From the NCBI GenBank assembly GCA_030747035.1, contig JASLLM010000005.1, positions 1-41,388 of the forward strand: a DNA stretch of 41,388 bases, written 5' to 3'. Below the pieces are notes generated by a model. The model saw only the letters and a program-made list of their open reading frames with translations, was not told the origin of the DNA and searched no databases. Position 1 is the first letter of the stretch; the number at the start of each line of letters is the position of its first letter. Positions 19,623 to 27,785 of the stretch are shown here, one piece after another. This DNA is from Alphaproteobacteria bacterium (lineage in GTDB: Bacteria; Pseudomonadota; Alphaproteobacteria; GCA-2731375). A program made the translations under genes and the position numbers.

Positions 19623-20648
19623 GTGAGTGATTTTACCGAATTCAAAAATGTGGAAAGGTCAGGCTGGAACGCGCAAGGTGACAGCTATCATCTGGGTACG
19701 GAAAACCTGACCGGGACGATCGCGCCGGACCTGCTGGATATGGCCCAGATCGAAAAAGGGGACAAAGTGGCGATCATTGCCTGCGGTCCCGGCTACGGCA
19801 TGGATTTGGCGACAGATCTGGGGGCGGAGCCCCTGGGCGTCGACTTTTCCGAGGTCATGCTGGTCACGGCCCGTCAGAGGTATCCTGGATATCAGTTCGA
19901 GCAAGGAGACGCGGAAGACCTGAAATACGATGACAATTCCTTCGATGGCTTCATTGCCATTGATGACGTCAGCTTGAATGTGGAAAAGGGCCAGATGGCC
20001 TGTATCATCGGGCCCAACGGCGCCGGTAAATCGACCATGTTCAACCTGATTACCGGGCATCTGACGCCGACCATGGGCAAGGTATTTTTTCACGACCGAG
20101 ACATTACCGGCCTGGCGCCTCACACCATCTGCCAGCTTGGCATGGGCCGCTCGTTCCAGCGCACCAACATATTTCCCCGTCTTTCGGTTTTCGAGAATGT
20201 CCAGGTCGCCGTCCTGGCCCATGCCCGCAAGACCCTGAACTTCCTGACACCAGCCAAGAATCTGGTGCAGGAAGAAACCTATGCCCTGCTGGAAAACGTC
20301 AACCTGGCGGACGAGGCGCAATCGAGCAGCGGCAATCTGTCCTACGGCTATCAAAAGCAGCTTGAACTGGCCATCACCCTGGCCAGCGAGCCGGAAATCC
20401 CGCTGCTCGACGAACCGACTGCCGGCATGTCGCCCCAGGAAACCGCCGGCTCCATCGAGCTGGTGGAGCGCATCGCGCGGGAGCGGGGCCTGACCCTGCT
20501 GTTCACCGAGCATGACATGGATGTGGTCTTTTCCGTCGCCGACAAGATCACGGTGCTGCATCAGGGCCGGGTTCTGGCCGAGGGCAAACCGGCGGAGGTA
20601 CGGGAAAACCCGGATGTGCAACGTATCTATCTGGGGGAAGCGGCATGA
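19623..20648 (+). CDS. Chimeric protein: truncated SAM-methyltransferase-like N-terminus fused to a LivG-type branched-chain amino acid ABC transporter ATPase
   Basis: Residues up to about NSFDGF resemble a class I methyltransferase (VAIIACGPGYGMDLA, LGVDFSEVMLVTARQRYPGYQFEQGDAEDLKYDDNSFDGF). From AIDDVSLNVEKGQ onward it is LivG-like (GPNGAGKST, LSYGYQKQLELA, LLDEPTAGMSP, FTEHDMDVVF). GTG at 19623 preceded by GAGGAA is the likely start. Confidence 0.85.
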   Translation: MSDFTEFKNVERSGWNAQGDSYHLGTENLTGTIAPDLLDMAQIEKGDKVAIIACGPGYGMDLATDLGAEPLGVDFSEVMLVTARQRYPGYQFEQGDAEDLKYDDNSFDGFIAIDDVSLNVEKGQMACIIGPNGAGKSTMFNLITGHLTPTMGKVFFHDRDITGLAPHTICQLGMGRSFQRTNIFPRLSVFENVQVAVLAHARKTLNFLTPAKNLVQEETYALLENVNLADEAQSSSGNLSYGYQKQLELAITLASEPEIPLLDEPTAGMSPQETAGSIELVERIARERGLTLLFTEHDMDVVFSVADKITVLHQGRVLAEGKPAEVRENPDVQRIYLGEAA

Positions 20649-21352
20649 TCCTGGAAGTCAATGATATCTATACCTCCTATGGCTTGAGCCAGATCCTCTT
20701 TGGCATCTCCCTCAACGTTGACGAGGGGGAATGTGTTGCCCTACTGGGCCGCAACGGCGTGGGCAAGACCACCACCCTGCGCTCAATCATGGGGCTGACG
20801 GCGCCGAAGTCAGGCACCGTCGTCTACAAGGGCAGCGATATCACCGGCAACGCCGCATTCCGGGTGGCCAAGATGGGCGTGGGCTTCGTGCCGGAAGAGC
20901 GGCGTATTTTTCCCGACCTGTCGGTGCGGGAAAATCTGGAGACCGGGCGCAAGCCCGCCGCCGGCCCCAACGGCAAGGAATGGACCATCGAACGGGTACA
21001 CGAAATCTTCCCCATCCTGGAAGGGCTCGGCGACCGCAAGGGCGGCCACCTGAGCGGCGGTGAACAACAGATGCTGACGGTGGGCCGGACCCTGATGGGC
21101 AATCCCGATCTATTGCTGCTTGATGAACCTTCGGAAGGGCTCGCGCCCCTGGTGGTGCGCGATCTGAGTCAGCAAATCGCCCGTCTGAAAGATGAAGGCA
21201 TGACCATCCTGTTGTGCGAACAGAACGCCAAGTTCGCCACCGGGCTCAGCGACCGGGCCTACATCCTTGAAAAGGGCCAGGTGCGCTTTGCCGGCAGCAT
21301 TGATGAACTGCAGGGCAACGAGGAAATCCGGCAGCAATATCTGGGACTTTAG
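20645..21352 (+). CDS. livF: Branched-chain amino acid ABC transporter ATP-binding protein LivF-like
   Basis: LLGRNGVGKTTTLRSIMGL, VPEERRIFPDLSVRENL and LSGGEQQMLTVGRTLMGNPDLLLLDEPSEGLAPLV; ATGA overlap with the upstream ATPase. Confidence 0.9.
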   Translation: MILEVNDIYTSYGLSQILFGISLNVDEGECVALLGRNGVGKTTTLRSIMGLTAPKSGTVVYKGSDITGNAAFRVAKMGVGFVPEERRIFPDLSVRENLETGRKPAAGPNGKEWTIERVHEIFPILEGLGDRKGGHLSGGEQQMLTVGRTLMGNPDLLLLDEPSEGLAPLVVRDLSQQIARLKDEGMTILLCEQNAKFATGLSDRAYILEKGQVRFAGSIDELQGNEEIRQQYLGL

Positions 21353-21444
21353 TACGCGGGCCTGTAATAGTCGCCTCCCTGACCGCCAATCTGCTATAAG
21401 CGGTGGCTGCGATTGCAGGTGCCGAATTATTCAGGGAGTTGGCC

Positions 21445-23244
21445 ATGTCGGACGGTGAAATCAAACTAAAATTGCGCAGCCAGCGCTGGTTCAACAATCC
21501 GAACCATATGGAAATGTCGGCGCTGTATCTGGAGCGCTATTTAAATTTCGGTCTGACGCCCGAAGAACTGCGTTCGGGCCGGCCGATCATCGGTATTGCC
21601 CAGACCGGCAGCGACCTCTCCCCCTGCAACCGCCACCATATGGATTTGGCCAATCGGGTGCGCGATGGCATCCGCACCGCTGGCGGCGTGCCGATCGAAT
21701 TTCCCGTTCATCCCATTCAGGAATCCGGCAAGCGGCCCACCGCCGCCCTGGACCGGAACCTGCAATATCTCTCCCTGGTCGAAGTGCTGCACGGCTATCC
21801 CATCGACGGCGTGGTGCTGACCACGGGCTGCGACAAGACCGTACCGGCCATGCTGATGGGTGCGGCGACGGTCAACATTCCCGCCATCGCCCTGCCGGGC
21901 GGACCGATGCTGAACGGTCATCACGAGGGTGAACGCACGGGCTCGGGCACCATCGTCTGGGATGCCCGGGTCAAGCTGGCCGCCGGCGAGATCGATATCG
22001 AGAAATTCACCGAGCTGGTGGCCTCCTCGGCGCAGAGCGTCGGCCACTGCAACACCATGGGCACGGCGACCTCGATGAACTCCCTGGCCGAGGCCCTGGG
22101 CATGACCCTGACGGGCGCCGCCGCCATTCCCGGGCCGTACCGGGAGCGGGGCCAGATGGCCTACCGCACCGGCCTGCGTATCGTTGACATGGTGCACGAG
22201 AATTTGCGGCCTTCGGACGTAATGACCCGCGATGCTTTTCTGAATGCCATTGTCACCTCGTCGGCCATTGGCGGCTCCTCCAATTGCCCGATCCATTTGG
22301 CCGCGATTTCCCGCCATATGGGGGTGGAGCTGTCCCTGGATGATTGGCAGACCCACGGCCACGATATTCCCCTGCTGGTCAATCTGCAGCCCGCCGGCGA
22401 GTACCTGGGCGAGGACTATTACCGGGCCGGCGGCGTGCCGCGCGTAATGCTGGAATTGAAGGGCGCTGGCAAGCTGATTGAAAGCGCCATGACCGTTACC
22501 GGCAAGACCATGGGCGAGAACCTGGAAGCCGAAGATGCCGCCAATCCCTATGTCAACCGGGACGTCATCAAGGCCTACGATCAGCCCATGATGACCAAGG
22601 CGGGCTATGTGGTGCTGTCGGGCAATCTATTCGACAGTGCGGTAATGAAGACCTCCGTCATCGACGATAATTTCCGCGGCCGCTATCTCTCCAACCCCGG
22701 CGACGAGGACGCTTTCGAGGCCCGCGCCATCGTTTTCGAGGGTCCGGAGGATTATCACGCCCGCATCAACGATCCATCACTGGAAATCGATGCCCAAAGC
22801 ATCCTGGTGATCCGGGGCAACGGTCCGGTCGGCTATCCGGGATCGGCCGAGGTGGTCAACATGACGCCGCCCGATGCCCTGGCCGCCCAGGGCATCGAGG
22901 ATCTGGCCTGCATGGGCGATGGCAGGCAAAGCGGTACCTCCGGCAGTCCTTCGATCCTGAACGTTTCGCCGGAAAGCGCCGTGGGCGGTGGCCTGGCGAT
23001 CCTGGAGACCGGCGATCGGGTGCGGGTCGATCTGAACAAGCGCACGGTGGATGTGCTGCTGCCGGCCGAGGAAATCCAGAAGCGCAAGGACGCCTGGACA
23101 GCCGATTTCCCCGGTTCGCAAACCCCGTGGGAGGAAATCTACCGTTCCATGGTGGGGCAGTTGGAGACCGGCGCCTGTCTGGAGCCCGCGACCATGTTCG
23201 TCAATGTGATCGAGGAGCGGGGCGAGTCGAGGGATAGTCATTAA
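21445..23244 (+). CDS. IlvD/Edd family dehydratase (L-arabinonate dehydratase / dihydroxy-acid dehydratase-like)
   Basis: TTGCDKTVPAMLMGAA, GHCNTMGTATSMNSLAEALGM, SSAIGGSSNCPIHLAAI and MGDGRQSGTSGSPSILNVSPESAVGGGLAIL. Start from internal ATG 21445. Confidence 0.9.
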   Translation: MSDGEIKLKLRSQRWFNNPNHMEMSALYLERYLNFGLTPEELRSGRPIIGIAQTGSDLSPCNRHHMDLANRVRDGIRTAGGVPIEFPVHPIQESGKRPTAALDRNLQYLSLVEVLHGYPIDGVVLTTGCDKTVPAMLMGAATVNIPAIALPGGPMLNGHHEGERTGSGTIVWDARVKLAAGEIDIEKFTELVASSAQSVGHCNTMGTATSMNSLAEALGMTLTGAAAIPGPYRERGQMAYRTGLRIVDMVHENLRPSDVMTRDAFLNAIVTSSAIGGSSNCPIHLAAISRHMGVELSLDDWQTHGHDIPLLVNLQPAGEYLGEDYYRAGGVPRVMLELKGAGKLIESAMTVTGKTMGENLEAEDAANPYVNRDVIKAYDQPMMTKAGYVVLSGNLFDSAVMKTSVIDDNFRGRYLSNPGDEDAFEARAIVFEGPEDYHARINDPSLEIDAQSILVIRGNGPVGYPGSAEVVNMTPPDALAAQGIEDLACMGDGRQSGTSGSPSILNVSPESAVGGGLAILETGDRVRVDLNKRTVDVLLPAEEIQKRKDAWTADFPGSQTPWEEIYRSMVGQLETGACLEPATMFVNVIEERGESRDSH

Positions 23245-23245
23245 G

Positions 23246-24148
23246 ATGGTTAGCTGTGTACACGACCACGGCCGCTGGGGCCCGGGCGATCAGCTTGGCG
23301 CCGCCAATCAGCTGACGCCCGAGAGCACGTTGGCCGCCCTGGCAATGGCCAAGACCGGACAGATCCTGGACCTCAGTTTCGTCATCGAGAACGGCGCGCC
23401 CTATATGGGCCCCAATTAGACACCCTATGTGATCCATTCCGGCGCCACGGCGCGCAACAGCATGAAGGTGCGGGCCGAACTGGGCGCCACCAATCAGGTC
23501 GGCGCCAATCTGGAGCGGGTCGGCATGACCATGCATGTGGGCACCCATATCGACGCCCTGGGCCATTTCAGCATCGGCGAGCATCTCTATGGCGGCCATA
23601 ACGTCGAAGACAGCGTCGGTGACTTCGGCCTGAAGGACCTGGGCATCGAAAACATACCGCCCATGGTCACCCGCGGCCTCTGCCTTGATGTTTCGAAGCT
23701 TGATGACGGCGATCATCTGGCGGCTGGCCGTCCGGTCACGGCGGATGATTTGAAACGGCTCTGTGAAGCGCGCGACGTGGCGCCCCAGGCGGGCGATGTG
23801 GTGATGCTCAACACCGGCTGGGGCCGCTATTTCATGACCGACAACGAAACTTATCTGGAAGGTGAGCCGGGCATCGACGAAGGCGCGGCGAAATGGCTGA
23901 CGGAACAGGGCGTGGTCGCCATCGGCGCCGATAACATGGCCCTGGAAGTGCTGCCCGGCACCAGGCATCCGGAAATCATGATGCCCGTGCATCAACACTG
24001 CCTGGTCGAGGCCGGCGTGCACATCATCGAGAACATGGCCCTGGCGGAACTGGCGGCAATGGGCGTTGACACCTTTTGCTTCGTCGTCCTGCCGGTGAAA
24101 TTCAAGGGCGCCACGGGCTGCCCGGTGCGGCCCGTCGCAATCCTTTAG
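23246..24148 (+). pseudogene. Cyclase family protein (kynurenine formamidase-like fold) interrupted by an in-frame TAG at codon 58
   Basis: From ATG 23246: MVSCVHDHGRWGPGDQLGAANQLTPESTLAALAMAKTGQILDLSFVIENGAPYMGPN*TPYVIHSGATARNS..., then in the same frame HVGTHIDALGHF (metal-binding motif) to the stop at 24148. ATG is 1 nt after the dehydratase stop. Confidence 0.85.
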
Positions 24149-24198
24149 GCCCGGTCGGCGCCCAGGGTACCGGTCGTCGGATGGGTGAATGACCCGCA

Positions 24199-24450
24199 AT
24201 GCACCCGCTGGACCCGATCCTTCTGTTCGCCATTGCCAACGTCGTCGCGTGGCCAGTCGGCTTGTACGTGGACAACGACGAACTGCGGCGCATCGTGGGG
24301 CATCTGTTCACCTGCACCACCGGGGCCTTCATCGGAGGGCTAGGGGGCCAGTGGCTTTATCCGAACACATTCAAGATTTCACTGATAGTTGGCGCCTTTT
24401 CCGGCGCTATAGTGCTGATGTATTTGGTCCGCTACAAGAAATGGAAGTGA
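24199..24450 (+). CDS. Small hypothetical membrane protein (83 aa)
   Basis: Hydrophobic segments ILLFAIANVVAWPVGLYV, TGAFIGGLGGQWLY and ISLIVGAFSGAIVLMYLV with a basic C-terminus. Confidence 0.6.
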   Translation: MHPLDPILLFAIANVVAWPVGLYVDNDELRRIVGHLFTCTTGAFIGGLGGQWLYPNTFKISLIVGAFSGAIVLMYLVRYKKWK

Positions 24451-24457
24451 TTGAAAC

Positions 24458-24985
24458 ATGGGTCGTCCAATCCGGCGCGTGGTCACCGGCCACGATGAAA
24501 ACGGCGTGGCCAGGGTCATCATGGATGCCACGGCCGAGTGCATCCTGGAGCGGCCCAACCGGCCGGGTGTGACCCTGACGAACCTTTGGCAGGTGGAGCA
24601 GGCCCCGGCGGTGATGGAACGGCATGATGATCCGGTTACGGGGCCGCTTGTCCTGCAGCCGCCGAAAAACGGCTCGATTTTTCGAATCGTACAATTTGAT
24701 CCCGAGGATCCTGAGGAACTGGCCAAACTTGATGGTAAGTCCGCCTTCGCCGAGATGGGCGCTGGTGCCAATATCGTGGAAGGCGCGCGCCATCCCTTCA
24801 TGCATCGTACCGATAGCGTCGATTATGCCGTGGTTCTGACCGGCGAAATCTACATGATGTTGGATGAAGACGAGTATCTATTGAAGGCCGGCGATACGGT
24901 GGTGCAACAGGGCACCAATCACGCCTGGTCCAACCGTGGCACGAAACCCTGCCAGATCGCCTTTATCCTGGTGGATGCGGAATAG
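24458..24985 (+). CDS. Cupin domain-containing protein
   Basis: YAVVLTGEIYMMLDEDEYLLKAGDTVVQQGTNHAWSNRGTKPCQIAFILVDAE is a typical cupin core. Confidence 0.85.
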   Translation: MGRPIRRVVTGHDENGVARVIMDATAECILERPNRPGVTLTNLWQVEQAPAVMERHDDPVTGPLVLQPPKNGSIFRIVQFDPEDPEELAKLDGKSAFAEMGAGANIVEGARHPFMHRTDSVDYAVVLTGEIYMMLDEDEYLLKAGDTVVQQGTNHAWSNRGTKPCQIAFILVDAE

Positions 24986-24994
24986 CCCTGGAGA

Positions 24995-25420
24995 TTACTT
25001 GGACCTGTCGGGATAGCCATGTTCCCAGTGGGAGCCGGGCAGGTGGGGCAGGCCGTCGGCGAATTTCAGCCAGGGCAGCATGCCGTCGGACCAGATGTGA
25101 TCATCCGGCATAACCCGGGCCGGATCGTCCAAACTGCCGGCGGAGATATCCAATTCATCATCGTAACCGTCAGCGGCATAGCCAAGCGTGGTGCCGCATC
25201 GGCCACAGAAGCTACGGCGCACCTTCTCCGTTGAACGATAGATGGCGGGTTCGCCTTGGGTATAGGCGAAGTGTTCCGGCGCCAGGGTAATCCAGGTGAT
25301 GAACGGCGCGCCCGTGGCCTTGCGGCAGGTGGCGCAGTGACAATGGCTGACCGCCACCGGTTCACCGGTGATTTCATACCGTATGGCGCCGCACAGGCAG
25401 CCGCCGGTCAGTTTGCGCAT
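24995..25420 (-). CDS. GFA/CENP-V family protein (glutathione-dependent formaldehyde-activating enzyme-like)
   Basis: GGCLCGAIRYEI, SHCHCATCRKATGAPFITW and FCGRCGTTLGY zinc-binding Cys motifs. Start ATG 25420 overlaps the sulfatase stop (TAATG). Confidence 0.88.
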   Translation of the reverse strand: MRKLTGGCLCGAIRYEITGEPVAVSHCHCATCRKATGAPFITWITLAPEHFAYTQGEPAIYRSTEKVRRSFCGRCGTTLGYAADGYDDELDISAGSLDDPARVMPDDHIWSDGMLPWLKFADGLPHLPGSHWEHGYPDRSK

Positions 25421-26994
25421 TACCAGACACCGTAGAAAAAGCCGCGCTTCTTGGAGGTGCCGGTGCGCTGTTCGATGACCGCATGAGGCATCACGCCGCG
25501 GCGCCGGTTGCGCAGCCAATGGAACAGTTTTTCGTGCAACTCCGCCCGTTGTGCGGCGTAATCTGGGTCTTCCCCCAGATCGTTCTGCTCCATGGGGTCC
25601 TCCGCCAGATGGAACAATTGCGGCTGGAAGCCTTCATAGAGGATGTACTTCCATTCCGCCGTGCGGATCATGTAGGCCCGCGCCTGATCCGGGGCCAGGT
25701 TCAGGGCCTGGCGGGCCGGGTGCAGGGCAAAGTCGGTTTCCGAAAACACCGCATCGCGCCATTCCTCGAATTCGCCGTCGCCGCGCAGCAGGGGCAGCAG
25801 GGAGCGTCCCTCCAGTCGGTGCGTATGCAAATCGCCGCCCTGACTGTCCAGGAACGTGGGGATCAGGTCGATCGCCTCCACCAGGCGGTCACCGACGCTG
25901 CCCCGGCGGCTGTCGGCCTCGGCGTCCGGGTCATAGATGATCATGGGAATACGGGCGACTTCCTCGTGCAGCAGATCCTTCTCGCCCAAACCATGATCGC
26001 CCAGGTAATCGCCATGATCCGATGTCAGCACGATCATGGTGTCGTCCAGGCGGCCCCGATCCTCCAGAAACGCCATTAACCGGCCCAATTGATCATCGCA
26101 TTGGGTGATCAGGCCCATATAGGTGGGGATCACGGTCTGCCGGACTTCCTCGCGGCGGAAATTCTCGCTGCCCTCGTGTCCTTGAAAGGCGCCAAGCACC
26201 GGATGCGGGTTGTCCACTTCCTCCTTGCTCATATTGACGGGGATGATCTGGTTGGGGCCATACATCTCGTGATAGGGTGCCGGTGCCACATAGGGCCAAT
26301 GGGGCTTGATCAGGGAAAAATGCAGGCACCAGGGTTCGTCCCCCGCCTGATCGATGAATTCCATGGCCTGGCCGGTCATATAGGGGGTTTCGGAATCCTC
26401 TTCCGCCACCCTGGCCGGCAGGCGGGCATAGCGCATCTGCCAGCCACTGAGGATCTCGCCATCCGGCCCTTCCGCCGAATTGGCAAAATCGTGCCAGGGG
26501 TTGTCGCTGTCATAGCCCTTGGCGCGCAGATAATTGTTGTAGGCCAGATCGGGGTCCACCACCTGATCAGGGTGCAGGCCGTCATCACGCTCCAACGGCT
26601 CGAAGCCGCATTGGGAGGTCCAGACCCCCAACTCCGAAACCGGATCGATCTGCAACCGTTTCATGCCGCCCTGATCGGGCACCATATGGGTCTTGCCAAT
26701 CAGGACCGAGCGCATGCCCACCCCGCGCAGATAATCCCCCATAGTCCACTGATCCAGGGAGAAGGGAACGTTGTTATAGCCGGCGCCATGGCTGGACATA
26801 TAGCGCCCGGTATAGAACGAAACCCGCGAAGGCCCGCAGACCGGCGCTTGGGAATAGGCCCGGCTGAAGCGTACGCCGCGCGCCGCCAGGGCATCCATGT
26901 GCGGCGTCTTGATTGTCGGATGGCCCTCGCAACCGAGATAGTCGGCCCGCAACTGGTCGTACATGATGAACAGAATGTTTTTTACTTTACCCAT
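25420..26994 (-). CDS. Sulfatase / phosphonate monoester hydrolase-like alkaline phosphatase superfamily enzyme
   Basis: NILFIMYDQLRADYLGCEGHP N-terminus, formylglycine-type motif CGPSRVSFYTGR, and TSDHGDYLGDHGLGEKDLLHEEVARIPMIIY. Confidence 0.9.
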   Translation of the reverse strand: MGKVKNILFIMYDQLRADYLGCEGHPTIKTPHMDALAARGVRFSRAYSQAPVCGPSRVSFYTGRYMSSHGAGYNNVPFSLDQWTMGDYLRGVGMRSVLIGKTHMVPDQGGMKRLQIDPVSELGVWTSQCGFEPLERDDGLHPDQVVDPDLAYNNYLRAKGYDSDNPWHDFANSAEGPDGEILSGWQMRYARLPARVAEEDSETPYMTGQAMEFIDQAGDEPWCLHFSLIKPHWPYVAPAPYHEMYGPNQIIPVNMSKEEVDNPHPVLGAFQGHEGSENFRREEVRQTVIPTYMGLITQCDDQLGRLMAFLEDRGRLDDTMIVLTSDHGDYLGDHGLGEKDLLHEEVARIPMIIYDPDAEADSRRGSVGDRLVEAIDLIPTFLDSQGGDLHTHRLEGRSLLPLLRGDGEFEEWRDAVFSETDFALHPARQALNLAPDQARAYMIRTAEWKYILYEGFQPQLFHLAEDPMEQNDLGEDPDYAAQRAELHEKLFHWLRNRRRGVMPHAVIEQRTGTSKKRGFFYGVW

Positions 26995-27000
26995 GCTTCC

Positions 27001-27705
27001 TCACTGTTGTTCCGCCTTGGCCCGCACCGCGGCCAATTTTTCCCGATCCGTGACGCCGGCCGGATTGGCGCGGGTCGGAATGAATGCCTTGTAGGCCGCG
27101 AAGGCGCCCTGACCAACCTTGAAGACGCGGGCCAGCTCCGCCGGGGCGTCAGGGTGATCGTCGACGCGGACATCCCAGTCGGGATAATCCTCGGTGGTAT
27201 GGATCTTCAGGGCCGCGGCCTGCCTGCCCCGTTTGTCGCCGCCCGCCGCATCGCCGGCCAATAGGCTGGCCAGCAGGCGGTCCGCGAAGGGCAGGGCGGC
27301 CTTGTCGCTGTATGTATCCAGGCAGGCTTGCAGAACAGCTTCGCCAACCAGCATGTTGCCGGCGACGGACAGATCCGTCCCGCCCATGTCGCCGCACCAC
27401 TCAACGCAATCATTGCCCGTATGGGCGGCCCGGTTGCCGTGACGGTCGAGAACATGGATCTGGCGCACCGCGCCGCCGTCGTCCCCGCTCCAGGCATTGT
27501 CCAGGGCGGCCTGCACATCTTCGCCGGCCTGCAAACGATCCAGAATAGCCGGGCCCAATGTGGGGTTGGCCATGGCCTGGCTGGCCACGGCACCGACGCC
27601 GCTTCTGATCCAGGGCACGATGGCACCCACGGCGAAAAAGCGCGAAGCCACGGCAATGCCCAGCGCACCGCTGGCCCTGTCATGGGCAATAACCGACCAG
27701 GTCAT
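27001..27705 (-). CDS. DUF1028 domain-containing protein
   Basis: MTWSVIAHDRASGALGIAVASRFFAVGAIVPWIRSGVGAVASQAMANPTLGPAILDRL. Internal ATG at 27705 gives the family-typical N-terminus. Confidence 0.85.
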   Translation of the reverse strand: MTWSVIAHDRASGALGIAVASRFFAVGAIVPWIRSGVGAVASQAMANPTLGPAILDRLQAGEDVQAALDNAWSGDDGGAVRQIHVLDRHGNRAAHTGNDCVEWCGDMGGTDLSVAGNMLVGEAVLQACLDTYSDKAALPFADRLLASLLAGDAAGGDKRGRQAAALKIHTTEDYPDWDVRVDDHPDAPAELARVFKVGQGAFAAYKAFIPTRANPAGVTDREKLAAVRAKAEQQ

Positions 27706-27785
27706 GCAATTTCCCCCTAAACACCGTTGCCGCGCCGCCACTGTCATGCAAAATGAAGCTCCCGTCCAGATTGGGAACGCACAAG

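Noticed and set aside
23429-24148. Cyclase gene starting at GTG 23429 as a complete gene
   Set aside because: It would lack the conserved N-terminal part that is present in the same frame upstream of the TAG, so an interrupted gene from 23246 fits better. Reinitiation remains possible.
26089-27264. 391-aa plus-strand ORF across the sulfatase and DUF1028 genes
   Set aside because: Crosses two real minus-strand genes and has no family motif.
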